A DNA stretch of 64,000 bases from Mariniflexile maritimum (lineage in GTDB: Bacteria; Bacteroidota; Bacteroidia; Flavobacteriales; Flavobacteriaceae). The stretch is taken from the NCBI RefSeq assembly GCF_009746565.1, contig NZ_WRPN01000002.1, positions 62,001-126,000 on the forward strand, written 5' to 3'. Made by a program: the position numbers and the translations under genes. The notes beneath the pieces were generated by a model. That model did no database searches, was not told the DNA's origin, and saw only the letters and a list, made by a program, of their open reading frames with translations. Below are positions 25,829 to 34,739 of this stretch, piece by piece (the stretch's first letter is position 1; every line of letters starts with the position of its first letter).

Positions 25829-26608
25829 TTATTCTTCCTCGTCGGTAACAACTAATTTAGAGGCACGTTTTTTTGTTGGTGCTACTACGTCATCGTCTTC
25901 TTCTAGGTCGGTGTCTTTATCGGCTTTTCTATCGGCTAGACCCGCAGCGATAGCTTCGGTAACATACGATAGCACTTTGTCGATTGATTTGGAAGCATCA
26001 TCATTTGCTGGTATTACATAATCAACTTGACGTGGATCGGAGTTGGTATCAACCATTGCAAAAATGGGAATGTTTAATTTTTGTGCTTCTTTAATCGCAA
26101 TGTGCTCACGTTTAATGTCCACTACAAATAAGGCGCCCGGTAAACGGGTCATGTCAACAATGGAGCCTAGGTTTTTTTCTAACTTGGCTCTTAAACGGTC
26201 CACTTGCAAACGCTCTTTTTTAGATAAGGTTTGAAATGTGCCATCTTTCTTCATTCTATCAATGGAGGCCATTTTTTTAACGGCTTTTCTAATAGTGATG
26301 AAGTTGGTTAACATACCACCTGGCCATCTTTCTGTAATGTAAGGCATGTTGATAACGCCTGCTTTTTCAGCAACGATATCTTTAGCTTGTTTTTTTGTTG
26401 CAACGAATAAAATTTTGCGACCAGAAGCTGCTATTTTAGCCAATGCAGCACCCGCTTCATCAATTTTTACCGCTGTTTTATAAAGGTTTATAATATGGAT
26501 GCCGTTGCGCTCCATATAAACGTAAGGTGCCATGTTGGGGTCCCACTTACGTGTAAGGTGTCCGAAGTGTACACCTGCTTCAAGTAATTCTTTTACTTCT
26601 ACTGCCAT
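25829..26608 (-). CDS. rpsB: 30S ribosomal protein S2
   Basis: With the ATG at 26608 the protein is 259 residues and begins MAVEVKELLEAGVHFGHLTRKW, the standard N-terminus. The longer reading from 26641 would add eleven unconserved residues. Core motifs include NGIHIINLYKT, ILFVATKKQAKDIV, RWPGGMLTNF and PGALFVVDIKRE. The acidic, basic-patched tail (LEEDDDVVAPTKKRASKL) is normal for Flavobacteriia. It forms the rpsB-tsf unit, downstream of rplM-rpsI. Confidence 0.98.
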   Translation of the reverse strand: MAVEVKELLEAGVHFGHLTRKWDPNMAPYVYMERNGIHIINLYKTAVKIDEAGAALAKIAASGRKILFVATKKQAKDIVAEKAGVINMPYITERWPGGMLTNFITIRKAVKKMASIDRMKKDGTFQTLSKKERLQVDRLRAKLEKNLGSIVDMTRLPGALFVVDIKREHIAIKEAQKLNIPIFAMVDTNSDPRQVDYVIPANDDASKSIDKVLSYVTEAIAAGLADRKADKDTDLEEDDDVVAPTKKRASKLVVTDEEE

Positions 26609-26837
26609 TTTGTAATAGTTTACGTTCTGTTGAATTAGCAATGTTCCATTGGGCTTTAAGCTATGGGCTTTAGGCTGTTGGCTTCATTTAGATGCTAAAC
26701 TAAATCCTGTTTTTTACAACTAGGACAACAATAACTGAGTTAAATTTTTTTAAGCTGAAATTTTTCCAGCTTCTTTTGTTTTCGTTTTTGAATTTGTTTG
26801 AAGCATCTGATATACAGATACCGAAACAAGTTCCGTA

Positions 26838-27224
26838 TTAACGTTTAGAGAACTGGAATTTCTTGCGCGCTTTTTTCTGACCGAATTTTTTGCGCTCTAC
26901 CATTCTTGGGTCTCTGGTTAATAAGCCTTCTGGTTTAAGTGTCAATCTGTTTTCTGCATCTACTTCGCACATAGCACGAGAGATTGCCAAACGAACAGCT
27001 TCTGCTTGCCCAGTAATACCGCCACCTAGTACAGTTACCTTAATGTCAAAGTTACCTTCATTATTAGTCATAGCTAATGGTTGGTTTACTTTATATTGTA
27101 AAGTAGATGTAGTAAAGTAAGCGTTTAATTCCTTTTTGTTTACTGTGATGTTGCCGCTTCCTGGGCCAACAAATACACGAGCAACCGCCGTTTTTCTGCG
27201 GCCAATTTTGTGAATTACTTCCAT
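26838..27224 (-). CDS. rpsI: 30S ribosomal protein S9
   Basis: This 128-residue protein starts MEVIHKIGRRKTAVARVFV and ends with the universally conserved basic tail KKFQFSKR, which contacts the P-site tRNA. Its start overlaps the rplM stop by one base (TAATG), giving the common rplM-rpsI pair with tight coupling. The next gene, rpsB, lies 229 bases further along, and that gap contains a GC-poor inverted repeat (AAGCTG/CAGCTT at 26752-26772). Confidence 0.99.
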   Translation of the reverse strand: MEVIHKIGRRKTAVARVFVGPGSGNITVNKKELNAYFTTSTLQYKVNQPLAMTNNEGNFDIKVTVLGGGITGQAEAVRLAISRAMCEVDAENRLTLKPEGLLTRDPRMVERKKFGQKKARKKFQFSKR

Positions 27225-27679
27225 TACTTGAATTCGTTTAAGTTAATTGTTTTTGGTTTTTGTGCAGCATGCGTGTGCTCTGAACCCACAACAACGTTTA
27301 AATTACGGAATAAATCGGCGCCTAATTTGTTTTTAGGCAACATTCCTTTTACTGATTTTTCTACTACGCGTGCCGGATCTTTTCCAAACAATTCGGTAGC
27401 AGTTAAACTTCTTTGACCACCTGGATACCCTGTGTGACGAATGTACGTTTTGTCGTTCCACTTGTTTCCGGTTAAGTTGATTTTTTCTGAGTTGATAACA
27501 ATCACGTTATCACCGCAATCAACGTGTGGTGTGAAGCTAGGTTTGTGTTTGCCCCTTAAAAGTTTTGCAACTTTTGAAGCCAAACGACCCAAAGACTGTC
27601 CTTCAGCGTCCACTAAAACCCACTGCTTATCTGCGGTAGCTTTATTGGCTGAAATGGTTTTGTAGCTTAATGTGTCCAC
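27224..27679 (-). CDS. rplM: 50S ribosomal protein L13
   Basis: The preferred start is GTG at 27679, giving 151 residues beginning (M)DTLSYKTISANKATADKQW, the usual flavobacterial N-terminus. An ATG at 27715 would add twelve residues without conservation. L13 motifs: WVLVDAEGQSLGRLAS, THPHVDCGDNV-like FTPHVDCGDNVIVIN, and YIRHTGYPGG. It is one of the earliest-assembling large-subunit proteins. Transcribed from the consensus promoter at 27726-27757 and coupled to rpsI. Confidence 0.97.
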   Translation of the reverse strand: MDTLSYKTISANKATADKQWVLVDAEGQSLGRLASKVAKLLRGKHKPSFTPHVDCGDNVIVINSEKINLTGNKWNDKTYIRHTGYPGGQRSLTATELFGKDPARVVEKSVKGMLPKNKLGADLFRNLNVVVGSEHTHAAQKPKTINLNEFK

Positions 27680-27725
27680 GTTATTAATTATTTTTATTAA
27701 ACATTCCTCTCTCAAAAAGAGTTTG

Positions 27726-27757
27726 CAAATGTACGATAATCTGTTTGATTACCAAAC
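27726..27757 (-). promoter_or_regulatory. Consensus promoter of rplM-rpsI
   Basis: On the minus strand TTG (27755-27753), exactly 19 bases, then TACATTTG (27733-27726), an exact match to TTG-N19-TAnnTTTG. The leader to the GTG start is about 40 bases and contains a small hairpin (CTCTTTTTGAGAG, 27703-27718 region). Confidence 0.82.
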
Positions 27758-27860
27758 GGTAAGGAATATATTTTATTTGTTAATTACTTTACTGAAAATT
27801 AGAGCTTTCATATTTTAAAGTAATTTATGCCTTTGCTATTAAAAGTTAGTTCTTTGACGA

Positions 27861-28841
27861 TTATTTAAAATGAAGTCTCATCCATTCGAATGTTTTTTGG
27901 TAGGCTTCATCACGAACGGTTTTTTTTGATAAAAATAGATCGTGCATCCCATTTTCTATTTTAATATTCGTTACATCTCCTTTAATATGATGCGTGTATT
28001 TATGAATATGATGATGATTTAGTACAGCATCACCTTCTTTGAATTTTTCAGACCACTGATTTCCATAAACGGATTGGCTACTATGCATTACCAGTAGGGG
28101 TACTTTTAAAGTGATTCCTTTTTTTATAATTTTTTGTGCTTTATGTATGGCTCTAATAAAACCAAAATTTACATGTGTGATGTTGTTTGGTTTCCATATA
28201 AGTGAATAATTCCATTCTCCAAATTTATCTTTGTGTAAGCTATAGCCATAAAATTTTGATAGCCCACTTGCTATTGGTTTGTTTGGAAAGTACTTACCCA
28301 ATATAGATAGTACTGGAATTCCTATGTTTCGTTTTAGTAACGATAGATTGAATTCATAAAACGGACTGTTGCAAATAACACCATTAAATAAAGGGCTGTT
28401 TTCGTGGTTTTTAGCATAGTTAGTTACAATAAGTCCGCCAGTAGAATGCCCCATTAAAATAGTTTGGTTGTTGTTTTCTGAACGCATTATTTGCAATGCA
28501 AGCGTTATTTCTTCATCGTATTCTAATAACGAACGCACATTGTTTAATTTTTGATGACTTAAGTGGGAGCGTCCATATTTTCGTAAATCCAACGCATAGA
28601 AATGATAGCCTTCAGCATTAAATTTTTTAGCCATTTCGTCTTGAAAAAAGTAATCGTTAAAGCCATGTATATAAAGCATGGCTTTTTTTGAAGGCATTTC
28701 AGAATGACGTCGTATTAAAGTGGAAATAACTGCTCCTTCATAATCGGGAGCATGAACGCGTGTTAACCGATTAAACCCATCACCTAAAACATCAGCAAAA
28801 TAATCAGTATGGCTTGTATTTGTGCTTTTTTCTGTTTTCAT
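27861..28841 (-). CDS. Alpha/beta hydrolase (lysophospholipase / serine aminopeptidase S33 type)
   Basis: This 326-residue cytosolic hydrolase has AMLYIHGFNDYF (oxyanion region), the nucleophile elbow GHSTGG at residues 131-136 with S133, an acidic residue region around VMHSSQSVYG, and the histidine in ENGMHDLF near residue 303. Family members hydrolyse monoacylglycerols or lysophospholipids. Its first four bases overlap the ABC-2 permease gene (ATGA), so it is co-translated with the efflux operon. The physical link suggests it acts on the transported compound or on lipids affected by it, which is inference. Confidence 0.88.
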   Translation of the reverse strand: MKTEKSTNTSHTDYFADVLGDGFNRLTRVHAPDYEGAVISTLIRRHSEMPSKKAMLYIHGFNDYFFQDEMAKKFNAEGYHFYALDLRKYGRSHLSHQKLNNVRSLLEYDEEITLALQIMRSENNNQTILMGHSTGGLIVTNYAKNHENSPLFNGVICNSPFYEFNLSLLKRNIGIPVLSILGKYFPNKPIASGLSKFYGYSLHKDKFGEWNYSLIWKPNNITHVNFGFIRAIHKAQKIIKKGITLKVPLLVMHSSQSVYGNQWSEKFKEGDAVLNHHHIHKYTHHIKGDVTNIKIENGMHDLFLSKKTVRDEAYQKTFEWMRLHFK

Positions 28842-30031
28842 GGCATCTCATTTTCTGTTGTATTCAAAAGTGCTATTTCCTCTTTATTAAACTTTACTAT
28901 TTTAAATTGAAGCAATAAAACCATCAGTATAAAAGCGACAGCTATTATAAGAAGGAGCATACCAATTTCAGTTTTAACGGAAGAAATACCTCCATCGTAA
29001 AAAGCTATTTTTCTAAATCCACTTAAAAATTGGGTTAACGGAATATACTGTGCAAAACTTGTAATAACCGATGGCATTGCAAGCGTAGGCCATGTAAAAC
29101 CACTAAGGATAAAAGCAGGTGTAGATATTACCATTAAAAATTCGGTGGCTTTTAATTGACTAGGAATAACTATAGAAAACAACATGCCAATACACATGGA
29201 AGCTGCTGTTAATAAAGTTACTAGAATAAGCATGGGAACATTGAATATAGCAGCATCTATTTTAAAATAAGGAATTAAATAGCCTACAATAAGCCACATA
29301 AACGGAAGCATTAATAAAAAAGGTGTTGCTTTAAGTGCTATATGATATAATGAAGATTTACTTTCTTTTATAAGTTCTTTAAAGTAACCGTCTTCAAAAT
29401 CTCTAGCGAATACCAAAGCCATTGCTAAAAAAATAACCTGTTGCATGATGGCAGCAAGAAGCCCAGGTAACATAAATGTGACATAATTCCCTGTGGAATT
29501 GTAAAGTTTATTGAAGTTTATTTTAAAACTTTCAAACATAGCCAAGGCTTGCGAATCGCTTAGTCCTTGTTTTTTTAAACCTTCAGTTTCTATTCCCGCA
29601 TTCAGCGTCATTAAAACAGCTTGTATTTGGTTGCTGGCGCTATTGGCATTTACGATGTTAGCCATATTTAAATCGATTTGAATTTCGGGATGTTTCTTCT
29701 GAAGAATATCTGCTTCGAAATTAGTAGGCAACGTAACGACCGCAACATATTGTTTTACAGGCATTTCTTTGATGATATTGCCTGCGGTGTAGCGCACATC
29801 GGTTATAAGGAGTACTTCATTATCTTCAAAAGCATCGATAATTTTATCGGAGGTAGGACTGTGATCCTGATCGATAATTACAATTGGCAAATCTAAAACC
29901 TTTGCCTGTTGGTAAACATAGCCAAATAGAATACCATAGCCAATAGGAGCTCCAAAAAAAATGGCGAGCAAAACAGTATTTGAAAAAATACGTTTAAACT
30001 CAAATTTAAGTAGTTTTAAAAATACTTTCAT
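28838..30031 (-). CDS. ABC-2 type transport permease
   Basis: This 397-residue membrane protein of the YhbS/YhiH-like ABC-2 class has one helix at about 17-37, a large extracytoplasmic region (about 38-175, with VIIDQDHSPTSDKIIDAFED), and then five helices, including GLLAAIMQQVIFLAMALVFAR and GFTWPTLAMP in the conserved FILSGFTWP segment. Such permeases normally need an ATPase, but none is in this operon or window. It follows the HlyD-type adaptor by 5 bases and overlaps the hydrolase by 4. Confidence 0.9.
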   Translation of the reverse strand: MKVFLKLLKFEFKRIFSNTVLLAIFFGAPIGYGILFGYVYQQAKVLDLPIVIIDQDHSPTSDKIIDAFEDNEVLLITDVRYTAGNIIKEMPVKQYVAVVTLPTNFEADILQKKHPEIQIDLNMANIVNANSASNQIQAVLMTLNAGIETEGLKKQGLSDSQALAMFESFKINFNKLYNSTGNYVTFMLPGLLAAIMQQVIFLAMALVFARDFEDGYFKELIKESKSSLYHIALKATPFLLMLPFMWLIVGYLIPYFKIDAAIFNVPMLILVTLLTAASMCIGMLFSIVIPSQLKATEFLMVISTPAFILSGFTWPTLAMPSVITSFAQYIPLTQFLSGFRKIAFYDGGISSVKTEIGMLLLIIAVAFILMVLLLQFKIVKFNKEEIALLNTTENEMP

Positions 30032-30036
30032 GGTTT

Positions 30037-30996
30037 TTATTTAATAAGCACTGTGGCGTTCATGTAAAAAGCTCTTTCTGAAACAGTTGCCGTAGGAACT
30101 ACTTTTAATTCGTAAACAGCTTCTGTTAAATTGTACAGCGGTGCGGTGCTTGTAATATCAGCATAGCGTGCTAACTGTTTAACAGTGCTTATTTTAGCCT
30201 TTGTTTCTTGGTTCGTATAAGGATTAATAAGAATGATAGATTTGCCTATTTCAAAATCATATATTTTAGATTCTGGAATTGTAAAGCGAAAATACAAACT
30301 GCCTTTTTTATACCCATTAAATAAACTGTAACCGGGTGTAAGCAGTTCGCCTTCTTCAAGGCTAATAGTTTCAATAGTCATAGCGGCGGGAGCGATAACA
30401 TATTGTTCGTTACTTGCGGAAATTACTTCTTCTTTGGCACCAACAGCTCTGTCTAATTGCCCTTTCGCTTGTACTATTTGTTCTGTTCGCGTGCCTTTTT
30501 TAACTTCGTCGCGTTTTGCTTTTAAAGCCGCTACTTGTGCTTTTGCCATTTGGAATTTCATTTTAACCTCATCAAATTGTTGTTGACTAATTAAAGAATC
30601 TTGATACATGGCTTGCAACCTCATGTACGATTCTTGTGCAAATTCTAACTGTGCTTCACCCGATTCTAATTGACTATTTATTTGACCAAGTTGTTCGATG
30701 GTAGCACCATTAAATGCCATGTTAAGTTGGCCTTGAGCCGAAGTAATGGCGCCTTCGGCTTGTATCATTTTAGCTGTAACTTCCGGAAGGTCGAGCAATG
30801 CTAAAGTGTCTCCTCTTTTTACGGTTGCACCTTCTTCAACATAAATTTTGGAAATTCTTCCTGCAAGTTTGCTGCTTACCGAAATAGTTTCAAATTTCAC
30901 TTTTCCTCTGTAAGGTGTAATAGGTTCACTTTTTTTGCAAGAATTCAATGTGATAAGTGCAAGGGATAGTATAAATATGGTTTTGAATGATTTCAT
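30037..30996 (-). CDS. HlyD-family periplasmic adaptor lipoprotein
   Basis: This 319-residue membrane-fusion protein has a lipoprotein signal ending LITLNSC (C20), a biotinyl-lipoyl-like half KLAGRISKIYVEEGATVKRGDT (given here as KLAGRISKIYVEEG then ATVKRGDTL), and a long alpha-helical hairpin (about 80-185, rich in A, Q and E). A second lipoyl half, TIETISLEEGELLTPGY, and a barrel domain follow. It links the inner-membrane permease to the TolC channel. It lies between the TolC gene (15 bases upstream) and the permease gene (5 bases downstream). Confidence 0.92.
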   Translation of the reverse strand: MKSFKTIFILSLALITLNSCKKSEPITPYRGKVKFETISVSSKLAGRISKIYVEEGATVKRGDTLALLDLPEVTAKMIQAEGAITSAQGQLNMAFNGATIEQLGQINSQLESGEAQLEFAQESYMRLQAMYQDSLISQQQFDEVKMKFQMAKAQVAALKAKRDEVKKGTRTEQIVQAKGQLDRAVGAKEEVISASNEQYVIAPAAMTIETISLEEGELLTPGYSLFNGYKKGSLYFRFTIPESKIYDFEIGKSIILINPYTNQETKAKISTVKQLARYADITSTAPLYNLTEAVYELKVVPTATVSERAFYMNATVLIK

Positions 30997-31011
30997 TTTT
31001 GTTGATTTTTT

Positions 31012-32394
31012 TTAGTTGTATTGATTAGAAAGCGTGCCGTTTGCATGAAGTAACTCTGTATAAGCATTACGTTGTTTGAAGAAGGATTCCTGTAACTTAA
31101 AATGCGCTTTTTCCACATCGGTTATGGCATCGAGCACATCTGTAATGGAAGCTAAATTGTTTTTGTATTGCTTGCTGACTATATTATAGGTGTCATCAGC
31201 AATTTCTATTTCTTTTAAAACTATTTTGATGTTTTGAAGCGAGGCTTCGTAAGTAAGTTTGGCCTTAACAATGCTTAGGGAAATCATGTCTTCGGCTTCT
31301 TTTAGTTGTTCGTTGTATTTTTCACTTTCCAAAAGCGATTTTTTACTTTTTAAGCGCGATTCGTTACCATCGAATATATGCCACTTGATGCCTACGCCAA
31401 CATACCATTGTGGATCTAGTAATGAAAGATCATCTTCCACAAATTCATAATGTCCTTTTAAAGCAATTTTTGGAATGACATGATTTTTTTCCATTTTCGC
31501 TTTAAATAAGCTTGCGTTTTTAGCTTCTTCTAAGGCTTTTATTTCATTTCTTTTTTCGGTTTCCGATAACGAATTAAGCTCGAAAGATTCTAACTTAGGC
31601 ATTAATATGCTTAATTGCTCGCGGCTTTCTCCAGTAAGTTTGTGTAATACTTCAATTAGCAAGGTTTTGTTATGTTCAAATTCTAGTTTTTTACTTGCTA
31701 ATTGTTGTTGCGCTAATTCAATTTTTTTTCGACTTATAGGTGTTGTTAACCCATTTTCAATAGCTTTTTTTACATAATGCTCTTGTTCGTTTAAATAAGT
31801 TTCTGAAGTTGTTAGAACTTTTTTAGAAGCATAAACCAATGCAAGATTATTGTAAGTTTCAATAATTTTTAAAGCAACTTTGTCTTTTTCTGCCATGCCT
31901 AAATAGTTTAAAGACACTTCTTTATGTTTACTGGCTTTTATGGCGTTGTTGGCTTCAAATCCGCTAAACAATACCCAATCCACATCAACCGACGATTTTA
32001 ATATGTTTTTATCCTGTAAATTTTTAATATCAGTTAGTAGCATATTCTCAGGAAATATCGCATTAAAAGGCAACCCTACGGCTTCTTTAACAAGCAATTT
32101 TTGGGTTGCTGTAAGTAGGTTTTGTGTATCATTATCAAAAGTAATGTCGTCATTCAATCTTGTGAAACTGCCGTTGAAAGTAAGTTTAGGCAAGAAAACG
32201 GATTTGGCTAATTTTTGATCAATTTTTGCCTGTTCAGCATCATCATTATTTATATTGATGCTGTGGCTTTTATTCAATCCTTTTTGGATAAGGTCTTTAA
32301 GAACAGGATCCAATTCTTGTGCCGAAGTTTTAAAAGGAAGCAAACCCGTTAAGGGTATCAATAAAGTAAAAAATAGCGATTTATAGCGTTGCAT
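31012..32394 (-). CDS. TolC-family outer-membrane efflux protein
   Basis: This 460-residue outer-membrane factor has a signal peptide (1 to about 25, ending TSAQ), repeated long helices typical of TolC (for example NNLALVYASKKVLTTSETYL and ALEEAKNASLFKAKMEK), and barrel strands such as LKGHYEFVED and WYVGVGIKWHIFDG. It is first in the four-gene tolC / hlyD / permease / hydrolase run, preceded by a Crp/Fnr-type dyad at 32448-32461. Confidence 0.93.
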   Translation of the reverse strand: MQRYKSLFFTLLIPLTGLLPFKTSAQELDPVLKDLIQKGLNKSHSININNDDAEQAKIDQKLAKSVFLPKLTFNGSFTRLNDDITFDNDTQNLLTATQKLLVKEAVGLPFNAIFPENMLLTDIKNLQDKNILKSSVDVDWVLFSGFEANNAIKASKHKEVSLNYLGMAEKDKVALKIIETYNNLALVYASKKVLTTSETYLNEQEHYVKKAIENGLTTPISRKKIELAQQQLASKKLEFEHNKTLLIEVLHKLTGESREQLSILMPKLESFELNSLSETEKRNEIKALEEAKNASLFKAKMEKNHVIPKIALKGHYEFVEDDLSLLDPQWYVGVGIKWHIFDGNESRLKSKKSLLESEKYNEQLKEAEDMISLSIVKAKLTYEASLQNIKIVLKEIEIADDTYNIVSKQYKNNLASITDVLDAITDVEKAHFKLQESFFKQRNAYTELLHANGTLSNQYN

Positions 32395-32417
32395 TACAAT
32401 AGGTTTTAATTACAATG

Positions 32418-32425
32418 CAAAGTTC
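32418..32425 (-). promoter_or_regulatory. Candidate -7 element of the efflux operon
   Basis: The minus strand reads GAACTTTG, which differs from TAnnTTTG only at its first base. Its centre is 33.0 bases downstream of the centre of the dyad at 32448-32461, and it lies 24 bases before the TolC start codon. Confidence 0.45.
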
Positions 32426-32447
32426 TATACTATATGCGATTTCTCTT

Positions 32448-32461
32448 TTGACCTAAATCAA
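32448..32461. promoter_or_regulatory. Crp/Fnr-type operator before the efflux operon
   Basis: TTGACCTAAATCAA fits the FNR consensus TTGAT-N4-ATCAA with one change in ten defined bases. It lies between the regulator gene at 32487 and the TolC gene. Together with the -7-like element it gives class II activator geometry (about -40 from the expected transcription start). Confidence 0.6.
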
Positions 32462-32486
32462 AAAATAGCTTTCTAAGCTATTTAAC

Positions 32487-33047
32487 TTATTCATTTTTTC
32501 TAATTCGGCTTAATGTTTCTTGCGTCATGCCCAAGTAAGAAGCAATATGGCCTAAGGAAACGCGGTAGGCAATATCTGGAAATTCCTTAAGCATATAATC
32601 GTATCGTTGTTTTGCCGTTTGAAATTGAATGGCATTTAGTTTGTGAACAACTTTTGCAAGCATTTCAATAGCTAATAACCTAGAAAGCTTTTCCATTTTG
32701 TGGTATTTAACTAAAAGTAAATCTAGTTTTTCTTTGGTAATGCTATAAATAATGGCGTTTTCCAAAATTTCTAAATAATAAACGCTTGGGGTTTGGCTAA
32801 AAAAACTATCTACACTAACCATAAAATTATCATCTTCAAAAAACCATTGGGTTACTTCTTTGCCGTTTTTTTTAAGATAAAAACTTCTTCCAATGCCTGC
32901 TTCTAAAAAATACAATTTATTACAAATTTGACCTTCCTTTATTAATATGCGATTTTTTTGAATGTGTTCTTTTTCAAAATGGTCGAGGATATCGTTTAGC
33001 TCGTCGTGCGTAAATGGTACTTGCTTAATTAAGTAATCAGTTATCAT
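32487..33047 (-). CDS. Crp/Fnr-family transcriptional regulator
   Basis: This 186-residue regulator has a cyclic-nucleotide-binding-like beta-roll (about 20-115, with ILIKEGQICNKLYFLEAGIGR) and a dimerisation helix (about 115-135). A C-terminal helix-turn-helix has recognition helix TQETLSRIRK. Its ETLSR (E177, S180, R181) reproduces the ExxSR pattern by which FNR reads TTGAT. Only one cysteine (C42) is present, so the FNR [4Fe-4S] oxygen sensor is absent and the signal is unknown. A matching dyad lies 26 bases past its stop codon, in front of the efflux operon on the same strand. Confidence 0.92.
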   Translation of the reverse strand: MITDYLIKQVPFTHDELNDILDHFEKEHIQKNRILIKEGQICNKLYFLEAGIGRSFYLKKNGKEVTQWFFEDDNFMVSVDSFFSQTPSVYYLEILENAIIYSITKEKLDLLLVKYHKMEKLSRLLAIEMLAKVVHKLNAIQFQTAKQRYDYMLKEFPDIAYRVSLGHIASYLGMTQETLSRIRKNE

Positions 33048-33343
33048 AAGGTGTTCTGTGAAACTTTTAAGTTGATTTTTTTAAAAACGGATATAACACT
33101 CAAAAGTATGCAATTCTAAGATACTAAAATTTTGAGAATTTTGTTGTTTCATAGAAAATAATGTCTTTATTAGAAGTTAAAATTGATTTACAATAAATTT
33201 TATTCGTGCTAATTAGTGGAATTTCTGGCTATACAAAGGAAGTCGGGGTTTAATGTATTTCCATTCTATTTTGATTAAAAATAAGTAATCAGCCCAAATT
33301 GTTTTTTGTAATTTCGCCATTGCAAATACACAATTAATATACA
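33048..33343. other. Divergent intergenic region between crp/fnr gene and tauE-like gene
   Basis: AT-rich, without a credible reading frame. A TAATTTCG sequence (33310-33317) in the context TTTTTTGTAATTTCGCCA closely repeats the context before the EamA gene (TTTTGTAATTTCGCCA near 5106-5121), suggesting a shared promoter type. I see no Crp/Fnr dyad in front of the regulator itself. Confidence 0.45.
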
Positions 33344-34108
33344 TTGGGCTATTTCTTCATCCTTCAATTCTTTCAACTTAATATTTTACAATGGGTCGCA
33401 TTTTGTTTTGCGGCGTTTTTGTTAGGATTGTCCAAATCGGGCATTAAAGGCATTGGCATCATCATAGTGGTGATATTGGCTTTTGTTTTTGGCGAAAAAA
33501 CCTCAACGGGTATTTTGTTGCCCATGCTTATTTTTGCCGATATTTTTGCAGTGGTTTATTATAACAAACATGTACAATGGCATTTTATTAAAAAACTATT
33601 GCCCGCCATGGTTGTTGGCGTTTTGGTGGGTGTTTGGGTAGGCAACGATATTTCCGAAACACTTTTTAAACGTATCATGGCAATCATAATTATTGGTTCG
33701 GTAGTTATTATGTTTTATATGGAAAACCGCCGTACTGCAAGCGTACCAACCAATAAAGTGTTTTCAAATGGCACAGGGTTTCTTGCGGGGTTTACCACCA
33801 TGATAGGTAATTTGGCAGGTCCTGTTTCCGATATTTATTTCTTGGCCATGCGATTGCCAAAAAATGAATTTATAGGAACTGCGGCTTGGTTGTTTTTCAT
33901 TATAAATGTATTTAAACTGCCATTTCACATCTTTATTTGGAAAACCATAAGTTATGAAACATTGCTTTTAAATTCGGTATTAATACCCGTTGTAACGCTT
34001 GCGTTTTTCTTGGGCGCTTATTTGGTAAGGCTTATTTCAAATGTGAATTACAGACGTTTTGTGCTAATAGTGACGGCCCTTGGAGGGGTTATTATGTTGT
34101 TTAGATAA
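33344..34108 (+). CDS. TauE/SafE-family anion (sulfite) permease
   Basis: This 254-residue membrane protein has about eight helices in two repeats. It has the TSUP-family start VAFCFAAFLLGLSKSGIKGIG, and GFLAGFTTMIGNLAGPVSDIYFL (the repeated G-F-x-x-G-F-T-x-M-x-G-N pattern) begins the second half. The family exports sulfite, sulfoacetate or related organic anions; the substrate is unknown. The start is a TTG codon at 33344, since no ATG is in frame before the first helix. It stands alone. Confidence 0.88.
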   Translation: MGYFFILQFFQLNILQWVAFCFAAFLLGLSKSGIKGIGIIIVVILAFVFGEKTSTGILLPMLIFADIFAVVYYNKHVQWHFIKKLLPAMVVGVLVGVWVGNDISETLFKRIMAIIIIGSVVIMFYMENRRTASVPTNKVFSNGTGFLAGFTTMIGNLAGPVSDIYFLAMRLPKNEFIGTAAWLFFIINVFKLPFHIFIWKTISYETLLLNSVLIPVVTLAFFLGAYLVRLISNVNYRRFVLIVTALGGVIMLFR

Positions 34109-34179
34109 ATGAAGTTTTTGTAAACCAATACATTTTTTTGCTACCTTTATATTTCTAACCAAAATTAAATTAGATATTT

Positions 34180-34569
34180 ATGACAGAAGAAAACAATTTA
34201 CAGGACGACCTAAAAGATAAAACAAAAGGGTTTACAGATGAAGCCAACGAAACGGCATCGGATTTTGCACAAAGTGCCAAACAAACTTTTGCCGCTGGCC
34301 CCGGCGAAAACAAAAAAGTGCTTGCGGGTATATTGGCCATTTTGCTTGGTGCATTGGGAGTGCATAAATTTATATTGGGCTATAACAAGGAAGGCATTAT
34401 TTTGCTGTCCATTACCTTAATAGGCATTTTAACCACCTGCTTAGTAATTGGGGTGTTTATTTTATGGATTCCGGGTATTATCGGGCTAATAGAAGGTATT
34501 ATTTATTTAACAAAGTCGGATGTCGAGTTTTACCAAACGTATCAAGTAGGAAAAAAACCTTGGTTTTAA
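34180..34569 (+). CDS. TM2 domain-containing protein
   Basis: This 129-residue protein has a charged, helical N-terminus (about 1-45, with EENNLQDDLKDKTKGFTDEA) followed by a TM2 domain: KVLAGILAILLGALGVHKFILGYNK and then two or three hydrophobic helices to ILWIPGIIGLIEGIIYLTKS. The G-x-x-G-x-H-x-F-Y/I-L-G motif is typical. TM2 proteins are widespread membrane proteins of unclear role. A terminator follows 8 bases after the stop. Confidence 0.9.
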   Translation: MTEENNLQDDLKDKTKGFTDEANETASDFAQSAKQTFAAGPGENKKVLAGILAILLGALGVHKFILGYNKEGIILLSITLIGILTTCLVIGVFILWIPGIIGLIEGIIYLTKSDVEFYQTYQVGKKPWF

Positions 34570-34576
34570 AAGTTTG

Positions 34577-34606
34577 AAAGCTAGACATTGTTTCTAGCTT
34601 TTTTAT
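34577..34606 (+). terminator. Terminator after the TM2 gene
   Basis: AAAGCTAG pairs with CTAGCTTT across a 9-base loop, followed by a T run. Confidence 0.82.
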
Positions 34607-34739
34607 GGCACTTGTTGATTGGCATATTGCGATTAAACAGAGATTGGATACCAATATCTGAAAGGTGGTATTTGTCTCGTTTTTTTAGATTCAACCATAA
34701 GAAAAAGTAGCCATCAAATAATCGTAAAGAAAAAGCTTA

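Noticed and set aside
26609-26641. Upstream extension of rpsB from 26641
   Set aside because: The extra eleven residues are not conserved, and the ATG at 26608 gives the standard N-terminus.
26752-26772. AAGCTG/CAGCTT hairpin between rpsI and rpsB
   Set aside because: On the coding (minus) strand it is followed by A residues, not T residues, so it is not a terminator for these genes.
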